Source of the DNA: Asterias amurensis
Taxonomy: Eukaryota > Echinodermata > Asteroidea > Forcipulatida > Asteriidae
Assembly: GCF_032118995.1 (NCBI RefSeq)
Contig: NC_092669.1
Span: 11,456,335-11,520,334, forward strand
DNA: 64,000 bases
Direction of reading: 5' to 3'
Below the pieces are notes generated by a model. The model was not told where the DNA came from, searched no databases, and saw only the letters and a list, made by a program, of their open reading frames with translations. Below are positions 53,301 through 63,308 of this stretch, in pieces (the first letter of the stretch is position 1; each line of letters starts with the position of its first letter). Both the position numbers and the translations under genes were made by a program.

Positions 53301-56300
53301 CGATCCCTTGGCTGGCGATTCCCAGGTTGAAACAGTAAAAATTAAAAGTCCCAAAGAAAAAAAATTCATATTTTTTTTTTTTTTAAATAAATAAAAATAT
53401 CCAATATCTGAGTAATTTTAATTACTCAGATATTAGTGAGACAACATAAGTTGATATAACTTGATAAATCTTACCTCCCGTATCAGGTCGCTCAGCCATT
53501 GCTGTGCCTGGTCTCCTGCCTGACGAGGTACCGGGCCTGTTCCCCATGCTACTCCCTGGCCGCCCCCCTGCCCTAGAGGAGCCGGGGCGAGCAGAGCCTG
53601 GACGTCGGCCAGACGCTGACGAGGGTCTCCCTGTGCTTGGCCTAGCATCTATAAAAAAATTACAAACAAAAAATTGCTTATTACAAAATGTCTCCTTTGT
53701 TGTACAGGATCAGAGCATAAATGCCATAATGACCAATTTATGGCTGAATTCTGAGCTTGCCATCACCATTCTATGCTTGCAGTGCAAGCGTCAAATTTGA
53801 GCGCTAGCTGTGTAAGCTAAGACTGCTTATTAACAGAGAGTTCGCACGCGCACAAGCAAAAAAAAACCTGCTTACCGGTACCCGTGAAATACGTTTGATG
53901 TAAGAGCGGATATCTCTAGACAAATTTGTTTGTCACAACAATGTAAGCTTGATAATAATAATAATAATAATAATAAACCGTTTTTATATAGCGCTTTTCA
54001 CGCCCGAGGGGTGTCTCAAAGCACTTCCGACATTATTACCCCTGGTCACTGGGCCTTAAATCATTCCTTAAACCATCTCAGCTCCCTGGGGAGTATACAG
54101 CCTGTGCGCAATGTATGCGCTACCCGGCTAAACCAATCACAAGAACCATCTCTGCCCTCACAGGTACCCATTTACCCCTGGGTGGAGAGAAGCAATTATA
54201 GTTGTCTTGCTCAGGGACACAAGTGTCACGACCGGGATTCAAACTCACACTCTGCTGAACAGAAGCATCAGAGCTTGAGTTCGGTGCTCTTATCCACTCG
54301 GCCACGACACCCCACAATGTAATTTTGGCTGGTAAGCTGTTTCTGCTAAGCAATACATTGCTGTGCTTACCTGGTTTTATGAAATTGGACCCAGATGGTT
54401 AACTAACAACATTCATGACCTCTTACCTTCGACCTCTAAACTTTCCGTTGATCCCTGATCCTTGATAGCCTCATTCACCAGCAGCCATTCCATACTGAGG
54501 TTAGGGAAGGCGCCACCGAGGCTGGACGGTACAACAGACAACGGTTCATCATCTAGAATCTTGAGCTGGGGAATCGCTTTTGAAGTTGTCGCTCTGTAAT
54601 CAAACAATCCTTCTTTCTCCTAAAGAAAAGAAATATTCACAAATATTCATGTTTCAAAACAGGTTCATAATAGATGGAAATTTGAATCAGGGATAAAGAA
54701 CTTTTGTTTGTTATTTTAACCCATATACACCAATGCGTGTTAGCACTGTATACTCAAAACAACTACAGACATATTACTCAGGTGGGATCGATTGTTCGGG
54801 GGTGATTCTATTTTGTCTAAAATGTTTAAATCCATCTTATTAAAATAATTGTGTTATGATAACTAGCCTGACCTTATCGTAGCCAACAGAGGGCGCTAGA
54901 CACACAGGGTTTCCCTCCAGCGTCAGTGTATTCAGCTTAGGACACAGGCTTAAGAATTCAACTTGTGACATGTCGTCTATGTTGTTTCTGCAGAGGTAAA
55001 AACAAAGAGAAAATCTTTAGGGACAGGCTCAAAAGTTGGAACAGTAGGAGCATTTGAGATGGATTGGGTGAATATTCCTGGGCCTTGATTGAGCCAGACT
55101 TAGACTTATGAGATGCTCCCTTAATCATGTTAATAGCTTTATTACACGCACTGCATCTCTTTGGAGCTCCTTGCCTGGTGCATGTTTCCCTCCATCCTAC
55201 AAGCTAGACTGTTTTAAGAGAAATGTCAAAACTTTCCACTTTAAATAATTTGTATTCTTGTAGCCCCCCAATACCCAAGAGTGTCTTAAGCCTTGTTTGG
55301 GGCGAACTTCGTACAAAAAAAATATTAAAAAATAAAATTAAAAAAATCGATCCAGAGGAGATTACCATTGGTTCTTTGAAAAAAAAGGTCAAATTAATAA
55401 TTTATCAAAAATATACAACTACTGATTTAACATTTTAAGGTTTTTCGTTGTTTTACTTTTGAAACAATTTCACTGGTTAATCAATTAATTGTGCTACTCA
55501 AAACAAACAGTAAACTGTTAAGGTGGATTTCAACACCCGATTCCCATCAAGCCTGAGTTTGTTTATATGTAGACAGTTGACAAAAAGAACCGAATGGCAA
55601 CCTCTTGATACAGGTCTAGAAACAGACTCACCCCTCAATGTCCAGTAACTGCAAGTTCTCCAGCATACTGCACGGACTAAGGTCTGAAATGTCATTATAT
55701 GCTAGGTACAGCTCCTAAACATGGGGGAAAAGAAAACTTTAGGTTAAAATTCTGTGGAGTCAAAGTGCTTACCAATGAACATATCGGTAGTGAATTTTGT
55801 ACTTCTTGTTAGTACATCAACAGGTTTTGTTGTAATCATTTAAGAGCTGGCTACTTCAGTCAACCTCATACAAGGCCAAAATCCTGGGTGGGATTCGAAC
55901 CACCTGTTTATGCATCGTGAACTTTTGACAAATTGAAAACTGCTCGTTCCCAAACCAGTGAGTACCAAACTTGGGCCTGCTTTTAATGGGTGATTCATGT
56001 AATGTACAAGATGCCATCTTGAATTTTTCCCATTCAAATCAATGTAACCAAACCGAGACTGGAAGGAAACAATAGTCTGGTTCCTTTTTGTACCATGAAT
56101 ATTAACATCCATTACTGTAGTTTGATACAGGGAACAAAACCAAGATGGAGGCAGCTTTACCTGTAAGGAGGACATTGACCCCATGCCATCCAGGTCACAC
56201 AAACAGCATCTGGATAACCATAGAACTCGTAGGTTCTCTAACGACGTCCCTAGATCACGAACTGTAGCAATTATACTGTTGCTTAGCTTTAGGTGCTTCA

Positions 56301-57989
56301 AGTTGGGCACCATTGTACCTGTAGGTGTTACGCATAGTTGTTGTGATTGGATATCGATTATAGGTTGAACATAAATTGATTACTATTTGTAAAGACATTC
56401 TACACTCCACTCTCAATATTTCCCATACAATTTCAATGTTGGGTAGGAATATGTTAATTGTTCCCTTTTGCAATACAGACAGATACAAACATTCCACAAT
56501 ACTTGCTAGAACGAAACTCATAATGCCTGGTGGGGCCTGGTTGTGGTCTACTACAATAACCATCTTGCTTGCTCCTCGTTTGTATCTTTCTTGTCTCAAG
56601 TTTGACTTATTTTTCAATTTGCTGTGTATTGCTAAAGCCACTTGGATCTTGTGTTATTGTATTTTTGTAATTCTAAACCAGGGCGTCCAAATACACACAG
56701 ACAAACTTCTTCTTAATACTTGTTGGAAAGTTAAAACTAAAAAATCAAACAAACAACAAACAAAGAAACAAACTACTCACCAAAATTACCCAGACTCGTT
56801 TCCGTGGTGTCGACCCTCATTTCTAAGAATTTGACCTCATCGAGTTCATCCACACCAGTCATTTCCTTCTGTAATTCAAGACAAAAAATACAAATAAATT
56901 CACTGAGAGGGTATTGATCTGATTTGACAGTAAGGGTAGCCTGAATAATCTGACATCACACTCTGAGGCTTGTAAAAAAAGCCAGATACCGGCCTTGAGC
57001 GCAAACAATTGTTAAGCAATGTTATCTGCTTAAAGGAACACATTGCCTGGGATCGGTCGAGTTGGTCTTTGGAAAGTGTTTGTAACCGTTTTTTATAAAA
57101 TGCATATGGCTGGAAAGATGTTGTAAAAGTAGAATACAATGATGCACACAAACATGCCTCGAAATTGCACGGTTTTCCTTTTACCTCGTCGACTAACACG
57201 TCGGCCATTTATGGGGGTCAAAATTTTGACTCCCATAAATGGCTGACCGTGTTAGTTCGCACAGGAGAAGGAAAACCACGCAATTTCGAGGCAAACTTGT
57301 GTGGATCATTGTAATCTACTTTTAAAACATCTTTCCAACCATATGCATTATATAAAAAACGGTTACAAACGCTTTTGTTTTGACCAACTCGTCCGATCCA
57401 AGGCAACGTGTTCCTTTAAAGGAGCACAACCGGTATTGTAGAGGTCATAGCCGAGTTGTGAAGAGCATCGAATTCAAGTCCTGGTCGTCATTAGTAATCG
57501 AAGTGTGTCCTTAAGCAAGATAACTTTTAATTGCTTCTCTTTACCCTGGGGTATAAATGGGTACATGCGAGGGCATTGTGTATGAAAAAGCATTTGGAGC
57601 GCAATGGTAGCCTAGGGTGTATACTGGAGCTGAGGAAGATTAAAGGAATGTTATTTGCCAAATGACCAGCCGTCGATTTCACCAAACTCATCCCAACTTA
57701 GGATTAATCTTAGGACTTAGGACGAGTTAAGTTTTCTATCTGAAGGTGTACGACTCATTGAACCCATCCTTTTAGTTACATGACTATTGTAAAGCCCATT
57801 GAGATGGTTATTGTGAAATGCGCTCTATAAGAACTAGTTATTAGTGCTATGAAATTGGGTTCTGGATCTTCAAGTTACCATTTTAGCTGCTGACAAGTAA
57901 TCCTCCAGAAGGAACTCTGTATCCTCTACCGGAATGGGCTCAGGGTTGACATCCACGCTGCCGAAATTAGTGATGTGTACAGAAGCCAT
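50354..57989 (-). CDS. LRRC56: Leucine-rich repeat-containing protein 56, 12 coding exons
   Basis: A ciliary protein; in vertebrates and trypanosomes it acts with IFT in transport or assembly of axonemal dynein arms. Minus-strand exons in order: 57879-57989, 56781-56868, 56161-56318, 55632-55714, 54873-54987, 54427-54619, 53475-53648, 53154-53266, 52749-52897, 51652-51926, 51006-51225, 50354-50564 (TGA). Sum 1890 nt, 629 residues; phases agree. LRR region, about residues 60-190: LGNFGTMVPNLKHLKLSNSI, RDLGTSLENLRVLWLSRC, ELYLAYNDISDLSP, NLQLLDIEGNNIDD, LCPKLNTLTLEGNPVC. Conserved after it are AIPQLKILDD and MEWLLVNEAIK. Further on, DLTHGSGGVICGNPVRALRNRRKN matches the human SLTHG...CGNP block as I recall it. 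Between these is a tail of repeated RPGS/RPGT motifs (GRRPGSARPGSSRAGGRPGS). ATG 57989 is chosen because the proposed upstream exon has an in-frame TAG. Confidence 0.93.
51340..51640. mobile_element. Family E pieces and SINE type 3 piece in LRRC56 intron 10
   Basis: 51340-51500 has GAGCAGGATACCATTTACAG and CTCTCTGAAATTGGGC. 51505-51570 has ATGTTGGCGGTCTCCCTATT (SINE type 3). 51585-51630 has AACAGCATTTTGAAATTGGG, the end of another family E copy. Confidence 0.55.
52215..52425 (+). mobile_element. MITE family A, 5' half
   Basis: AGTGGACACTATTGGTAATT through TTGATTTTGAGACCTCAAGT. It lies in LRRC56 intron 9. Confidence 0.68.
53950..54312 (-). mobile_element. tRNA-derived SINE type 1, full length with LINE-like tail
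   Basis: Minus strand from 54312: GGTGTCGTGGCCGAGTGGAT, AAGAGCACCGAACTCAAGCT, the B box GAGTTTGAATCCCGGTCGTG, the body CACCCAGGGGTAAATGGGTA and CTCCCCAGGGAGCTGAGATG. It ends AAGCGCTATATAAAAACGGT followed by ATT repeats (53950-53976). The tail matches the LINE end at 33170-33255. It is the best copy in the window and lies in LRRC56 intron 6. Confidence 0.82.
54310..54395. mobile_element. MITE family E piece
   Basis: TTTTGGCTGGTAAGCTGTTT, CTGCTAAGC and TTTTATGAAATTGGACCCAG, immediately upstream of LRRC56 exon 54427. Confidence 0.5.
55085..55260 (+). mobile_element. LINE fragment (Jockey/CR1-like reverse transcriptase C-terminus)
   Basis: One plus-strand frame near 55142-55245 reads TRTASLWSSLPGACFPPSYK then LDCFKRNVKTFHFK and a stop. 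The WxSLP...CFKRNV pattern is that of the C-terminal end of non-LTR retrotransposon ORF2 proteins. It is a different lineage from the fragment at 32818 and lies in LRRC56 intron 4. Confidence 0.6.
55970..56160 (-). repeat. Family P repeat abutting the LRRC56 exon 3 donor
   Basis: Minus strand from the donor: GTAAAGCTGCCTCCATCTTG, TTTTGTTCCCTGTATC, AAAAAGGAACCAGACTATTG and GATTTGAATGGGAAAAATTC. It is homologous to the sequence that starts AGBL intron 9 (28660). Confidence 0.72.
57030..57419. mobile_element. Palindromic TTAA MITE family B, copy 2
   Basis: 390 bp bounded by TTAA, from TTAAAGGAACACATTGCCTG to AAGGCAACGTGTTCCTTTAA. It is almost identical to copy 1 at 5412, including the centre CAAAATTTTGACTCCCATAA. 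It lies in LRRC56 intron 1. Confidence 0.88.
57430..57842 (+). mobile_element. SINE type 1-like copy with a family G insertion
   Basis: CGAGTTGTGAAGAGCATCGA, AATTGCTTCTCTTTACCCTG and GGGTATAAATGGGTACATGC follow the SINE order. GTCGATTTCACCAAACTCAT and CTTAGGATTAATCTTAGG (57668-57735) are family G. The end is AAATGCGCTCTATAAGAACT. It lies in LRRC56 intron 1. Confidence 0.55.
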
Positions 57990-60045
57990 GGTGGACCTCA
58001 AGGCTGGCTGAATGTACTAAACATTTTTTTTTAAAATGAAAACGAAAACGCTTTAAAATCTGATTATGTCAAGGTGTTTCAAAGTTCAATTTACTAGGTA
58101 ACATGTAGATGATTTGAATTGTAATAAAAATAGGTTTTAGTGATTTGTTGACTTTTATGCTGTTTATTATATTTACACTCTGTTTTGTTGACTTGTATTT
58201 TGGGGTTGGTTGGTTTGGCTAAAAAACTTAATTTATATCAACTTTACAAAAGTACCAAACTTTCTCACTGGCTGAAATGCTGCCAGATAAAATAACGAGA
58301 ACAATTGTTCCCAATACTCAATTTCTGGATGACCCTAAAAAACACCCTTAATTGTTGCACAAATTTGTGTGCTTTCAGATGCCTAATAAAAGGCTTGATT
58401 GAGAAATTACCTCTTTAAAGAACCAATTCTCACAATGTTTTACACATTGTACACAAGTTTTTATGCAAACAATTATTTTGAGTAATTACCAATAGTGTCC
58501 AGTGCTTTTGTCACAGCTAGGCCCATGAAAGTTGATTGAAACTGTTATTTTATATTTTTGTCTTTGTCCACTAAACTGAAGAAGGGCCATGACTTGCTAC
58601 TGTAACTAGTAATGCAAGTTTCTACTGCTGGGAGTTGCTACTGTGCAATATCTACTGCAAGCGCTACTGTGCAGCAACTGCTTTGTTGTGAATAGTTTTT
58701 GCAGTTGACCAAGTGCTACTGTGCAGCAGTTACTTTTCTGTACATAGTTTTGACAGGTGTGCAAGTGCTTCTGTGCAGCAGTAGTACTTGTAATATAAGT
58801 ACAAAGGCGTTGTTGGGGTCCAGCTTTCTTGTTCTGTGGGGCGTTGTCCCTCAGAAATGTCTTGGGATTGTCACTGGTGTACATGAGTGAACAGAGTGGT
58901 AGTATGGGATATGAAGGGGAGAAAGTGAAACTAGGTGCAGAGTACCAGTTTTTGAAGTCGGTGGGGTGAGGTGTGTTCAGTATAGATATAGGCACATGGC
59001 AGCCAGAGTACACCCTTGCATACTGTGGCACAGGCGTATTTGATATGGTGAGGCACGGAGGAGAGCTGAGCTCAGGCAAATTGTAAGTTCTTGCAATGTT
59101 TATGGAGCAACCCTTTGGATTGTTGTAGTGTGCTTCATTACATATAAAGGAACTAAAAGCATTTTTAGTTATAAAAATAAAAAATTGGTTGATACAAAAG
59201 CAGAGATAATAAATGCAGTTTGAAAATTTTTCCTTAATTTATTGGAAAGCATGCCAATAATTTGTAGCTTAATTTTGAAGACCTTCCTCTTGTACAGTTT
59301 GGTAATAGATGGCCCTACAATAGAAATGTATTACTTATTGATTAATTAAAGTTAATTGGAATCAGCAAATCACTAAATTGAGATTTTATTTTATTTAATA
59401 CTTCTCTGTTGCAACCAGAGCCCCATGTACAATAGGTTGGTTGCGACAGCATTTAAATGAGACTGATTCGCAATTAAGAATAATCTCAGCTCTTTGGCTT
59501 AAAGTCAAGCCGTGTTATTGAGCTAGCAATCGGGACGATATGTGTGAAATGCCATGAATGCAGGCAGATACGCGCATCGTGCAGGTCGATACGCATGAAT
59601 TGGGGGGTGATACGCACGAATTGCGGGCCCATATGCGCAAGTCGTGGCAGATAAGGAAAAACAAAACAGACATGAGCTTCGTTTTTGAAAGGGCAAGGCA
59701 TCTTCTCCTTCATAAAGGGCACACTATGAAATTGTAAATTTCTACTGGGGCATTTTCAAGGGCACCAAGGCAACGACCAGGGGGGCCTTCGTTGCCTCCA
59801 TGAAGTATCAGGCCTGGAAAATAATAAACTTTTGTATAAATTTGGTTGCATCTTTACCTCAATCTATGTGACAAAATTACTGACAGCCATCCGTCGGTGG
59901 AAATATATTCATACTTCTCCCTTGAGAAAAGACTAGTTCCCATATCTTCTTGGCTGGTTACTACATGACTCTGGTCTTGTGTCAAGTCTGCATAAATCTG
60001 AATTGGATTAAAATGTTGTCCCGACACTTGGACTTGGATAATGAT
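57990..60045 (-). other. LRRC56: LRRC56 5' UTR: exon parts 57990-58016 and 59858-60045
   Basis: 58016 follows a TTTAG acceptor and leads 27 nt to the ATG. On the minus strand 60045-59858 is preceded by CTTTCTTTGCAG and followed by GTAAAG. Read in the frame of the start codon it contains a TAG, so it is non-coding for LRRC56, though another frame is open. The intron between (58017-59857) contains part of a family A MITE (58332-58509) and short repeats with GCTACTGTGCAGCA (58620-58800). Confidence 0.5.
58332..58509 (+). mobile_element. MITE family A, deleted copy
   Basis: AAAAAACACCCTTAATTGTT, TTGTGTGCTTTCAGATGCCT and the right end TACCAATAGTGTCCAGTGCT. Confidence 0.55.
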
Positions 60046-60159
60046 CTGCAAAGAAAGTTAATAGTAAAATATTAATATTATTGTTTTTAGTGGTAAACTA
60101 TAATTTCATGTGGCTTGCCGACGATTAAAAGCACCGGACTCAAGCTCTGCTAATTCGCT

Positions 60160-60365
60160 GCATATTGACCCATTTCACCTGACGTCATCATCAGAATAAT
60201 CTTGGATGCGCCATTTTGGTGGTCAATGTCAACATGTGTTATTAAGTGAATTGCGCATTTTTATTTTAGGTGACGCAGTGTTTATCCGTAAGCCTAATTA
60301 CCACCAACATGGTGAGCGTGGCATCAGTTGCCGCGTGTGGTGACTCGCGTGCAAGGGGTCAATAT
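60160..60365. mobile_element. Family F repeat, copy 2
   Basis: GACCCATTTCACCTGACGTC to GCGTGCAAGGGGTCAATATG, with CACCAACATGGTGAGCGTGG inside. It matches the copy at 10780. Confidence 0.62.
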
Positions 60366-60997
60366 GTTAATATTTATAAATGCAGACAATTAGTTTTTGG
60401 AATTTCAAGTTTACAACAGTCAACACAATTATTATTTTTTGTTAAATTCTAAATGAATGGAATTTCAATTACATTTACAAATACTACCCTAAAAAGGGCA
60501 TTTATAATTTATGACTTTTAGTGCATCTTAATAATCTTTTTGATATTTTAAACATCGTGAGAAAACTTGCTTTGTAAAAATTTAATTAAATCAAGGCAGC
60601 CAAGGGGAATGCTTTTTATTTTTATTATTTTTATTTATTTTTTATTAAATTTCAAAACTAAATTATAAAACAATTGCCTCTCCTCAGCCTTTGGTATGGA
60701 ATGAACTTTAACTTGAAGGAGTTTTAAAAAGCAATTCTAACTTAAAGCGATTTCTAAAACAATGCAGCACGATTTGCAAAACAGATCTTATTCTAATCTA
60801 GGTTTTTCGGATGTTCGTTGACACTACACTATAAATAATATAAAAAAAAGCGTTGCCAAGAACGCTTTCCGACAACTGGACTTCAACTTCTGAAGAAAAC
60901 ACATTCGATGAAAGTCAAATACAAAGTTTAACAGCTATTGCAAGATACAGAAACGATTAAAACATATTCTAGAACATAATTTTTTATTACAACTTAC

Positions 60998-61357
60998 CTT
61001 GAAATGTTTTTAGAAGTGATAAATTTGACGTTTTTGTAGCTGACTGTTTTCATAAAATCGCCAGTATGTGAGTGGCTGGATGGTTTATGATGATTGAGGG
61101 CGCTGTTTATTTTCTAAGTGGGGAAAAGACTCGTCCACAGTCCTTTCATTTCTAGGATCTAACGCATAAAGCAGGTTCAAAGTTCAGCAGCGCCGACACA
61201 TGCGTAAAAAAAACAAGACATCTTTCTGGAAGATTCTGACTAACTCCTACTCCATTTAAAGCCCTCGTCATGATTTCTTTCCTCTCTACTGGTAACTGAA
61301 GAAAGTGTTACTTATTACTGACAGTTTTTGGATTCGGCAGATATTTTGAAATAGAAG
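60998..61357. promoter_or_regulatory. Bidirectional promoter LRRC56 / HSPBP1
   Basis: On the minus strand a donor (CAAG|GTAAGT) ends at 60998 and may close the first LRRC56 UTR exon. On the plus strand a donor (AGAAG|GTGAGT) after 61357 may close the first HSPBP1 UTR exon. Transcription of both genes would start inside this roughly 350-bp interval, which has CAGCAGCGCCGACACATGCG near its middle. Start sites are not visible directly. Confidence 0.45.
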
Positions 61358-62134
61358 GTGAGTGGTTAACTTATTATATTATATTATTATTAATATTTTT
61401 AATATTTGTTAATTATAGTAATACATTTCATTTCATACAACAATACAATTTATTTAACATGTTTGATTGTGAATGAAAAATACATGCACTAACCTAAAGT
61501 ATGGTAAAGTTGTTTGTTATTACTATTTTACTATCACTATGATAAAACTTTAAATTAGAATTAAAGTAGAGTTTTTAGAAATAATGAATTGTATACCCAG
61601 TCACAACGTCCAACAGATGAACAGTAAAATGTGGTGTTAATTACGTCACAAACCAGTATTAATTTTTATGTTGAACTTGATTGAACGTGGGCATGCGCAT
61701 GTGTTAATATACACTCTGTAATTGGAAAACTAAGCAGAAGTTATTTCACCCGGTAAGTGGGGCCAATGTGTGCATTTAATTTGTATATATAACTAAAAAT
61801 AAAATTAATTAATGTTTTATTTACAATTATATTAAATTAGCCTAAAAACGAATTGTACTTATCTTGTAATAAACAGCTTAATTCTTGATTAATAAACATT
61901 AACTATTATTTAGTCATTTATTATTTTAGTTATTTTACTTAAAAATAACTTATTAATTTAAATTAGTTTTGACAGCTTTCATTGTACGTAAAACAACCGA
62001 ACGAAGATATAATATTTTTAAAAGGAGTAGTGTACACAAACTGCACTGCGCCACCCAAATCTCCTAATTTTATGGTACAAAGCGGAAATTTTGTCTGAAC
62101 TCTCCACATTTTCTATTCATTCAAGAAACAGGAA
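61358..62134 (+). other. HSPBP1: HSPBP1 first intron and 5' UTR, AT-rich
   Basis: Very AT-rich DNA with TTATTAT-like runs and no repeat family I recognise. The coding exon follows the acceptor TCATTCAAG or the ACAG just before the ATG at 62135. Confidence 0.45.
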
Positions 62135-63308
62135 ATGGCAAGCTCAGGTGAAAACAAGGATGGTAGTTCATCGTCGACTCAACGTAGATACCCAAATTCC
62201 ATGGAAGGCGTCTTGCAAATGGCCATCGCCAACACGCCCACCGAGGAGGCAGCGAGTGGAGACTCACAAAGAACAGAACCAACCCCTCTCGATCCGGAGG
62301 TAACAAATCTTTACGTTCATGGGTGCAGCTGTCGATTTCACCAAACTCTTCCTTACTTAGGATTAATCTTAGGAGTTAAGACGAGTCCCAGCCTTGCACT
62401 GTAACATGTAAACCTTAAGATTAACTCTAAGTTAGGACAAGTTACTGGTCTTAACTCGAGATAGGATTAATCCTAGCATTTCATAATATGGACACAGGAT
62501 GTGTCGTGTACTTTGCATGGGGCACTAGCATGACTAGTGTCATAGTCGCGACTACTGATTGCTTAGTCGAGTCTCGCCTACTGTTCTTCAACTACTGAGT
62601 TAATAGTGTCGCCACGACTACTACAAACATAGTTGTGACTACTAAAAATTGGTGTGACCTGTTGGTGAACAAATTGTGTCACTCATGAGTATTCACAACA
62701 GCACAATCTACTTCTGAAACAAAATCAGACATCCTTCAATCATTTTAGCTTGAATTTTACTATAATATTACGTCTGCGACAAACATTTATTTATTTACTT
62801 ACTTATTTATTTAGTTCTTTATTTATTCCATCTAATGATAAGTATTGTTTGAAGCTTTGCATGGTGTGGAGAAATAAGAAGAAACTAGAACTTGCGGGTA
62901 CTACCATGTGTAAATCTCTTAGGGTGAGTGTTGGCTCTAAAAAGAGCCGGTTGGGTCTTGATGTTTCGATCAGTATACGCTGCTCGTCATCACTATTTAT
63001 TTATAGTTTCTTCTTACAGCTCGATTGGATTGCTCTCTCTTCTTTTTTTTTCAAGAAGTTTTTCAATTCCTACTTAGGGTAGCCATTGCTCAACAATTTT
63101 AATTTGTGATTCTTGATTATCCTCCAGAGGAAGGAGTTTCTTGAGAAGGTGTTCGCCGAAATGTACAAAGATGAGGTCAAAGAGATGAAATCGCTTTTGG
63201 AGGTGGTGAGACTCAAGATGGACTCGGAACTTGAGGAGGATGAGGAGAACGTAGAAGAGGCTCTGGAGAACCTTAAAGACCTCAGCGATACAATCGATAA
63301 TGCACAAG
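62135..63308 (+). CDS. HSPBP1: HSP70-binding protein 1, first two coding exons (3' part outside window)
   Basis: A cytosolic nucleotide-exchange factor that binds the HSP70 ATPase lobe through armadillo repeats and inhibits CHIP. Exons 62135-62299 (55 codons, ends in phase 0) and 63128-63308 (ends in phase 1, donor GTTAGA). Exon 1 reads YPNSMEGVLQMAIANTPTEE, matching the human NLQGLLQMAI start as I recall it. Exon 2 reads VFAEMYKDEVKEMKSLLEVV and ALENLKDLSDTIDNAQ. These correspond to the pre-armadillo helices (AFRGQREEVEQMKSCLRVL; LLADLCENMDNA). The remaining armadillo repeats are right of the window. The intron between has family G and family K repeats. Confidence 0.88.
62320..62485. mobile_element. 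MITE family G copy
   Basis: GTCGATTTCACCAAACTCTT, CTTAGGATTAATCTTAGGAG and, mirrored, AACTCGAGATAGGATTAATC. It begins 20 bases after the HSPBP1 exon 1 donor. Confidence 0.65.
62885..63010 (-). mobile_element. Family K repeat, copy 2, with histone-type stem-loop
   Basis: The plus strand reads CTTGCGGGTACTACCATGTG (compare TTTGCGGTAACACCATGT in copy 1). On the minus strand 62948-62933 reads GGCTCTTTTTAGAGCC followed by AACACTCACCC, a full match to GGYYYUHHUHARRRCC. Next to it, minus strand, is TGATGACGAGCAGCGTATAC then TGATCGAAAC. AGAAGAAACT / AGTTTCTTCTT flank it. It lies in HSPBP1 intron 1. Confidence 0.7.

Noticed and set aside
58606..59079. Minus-strand frame of 157 codons in the LRRC56 5' intron
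   Set aside because: It overlaps short GCTACTGTGCAGCA repeats, has no recognisable domain and no splice support.
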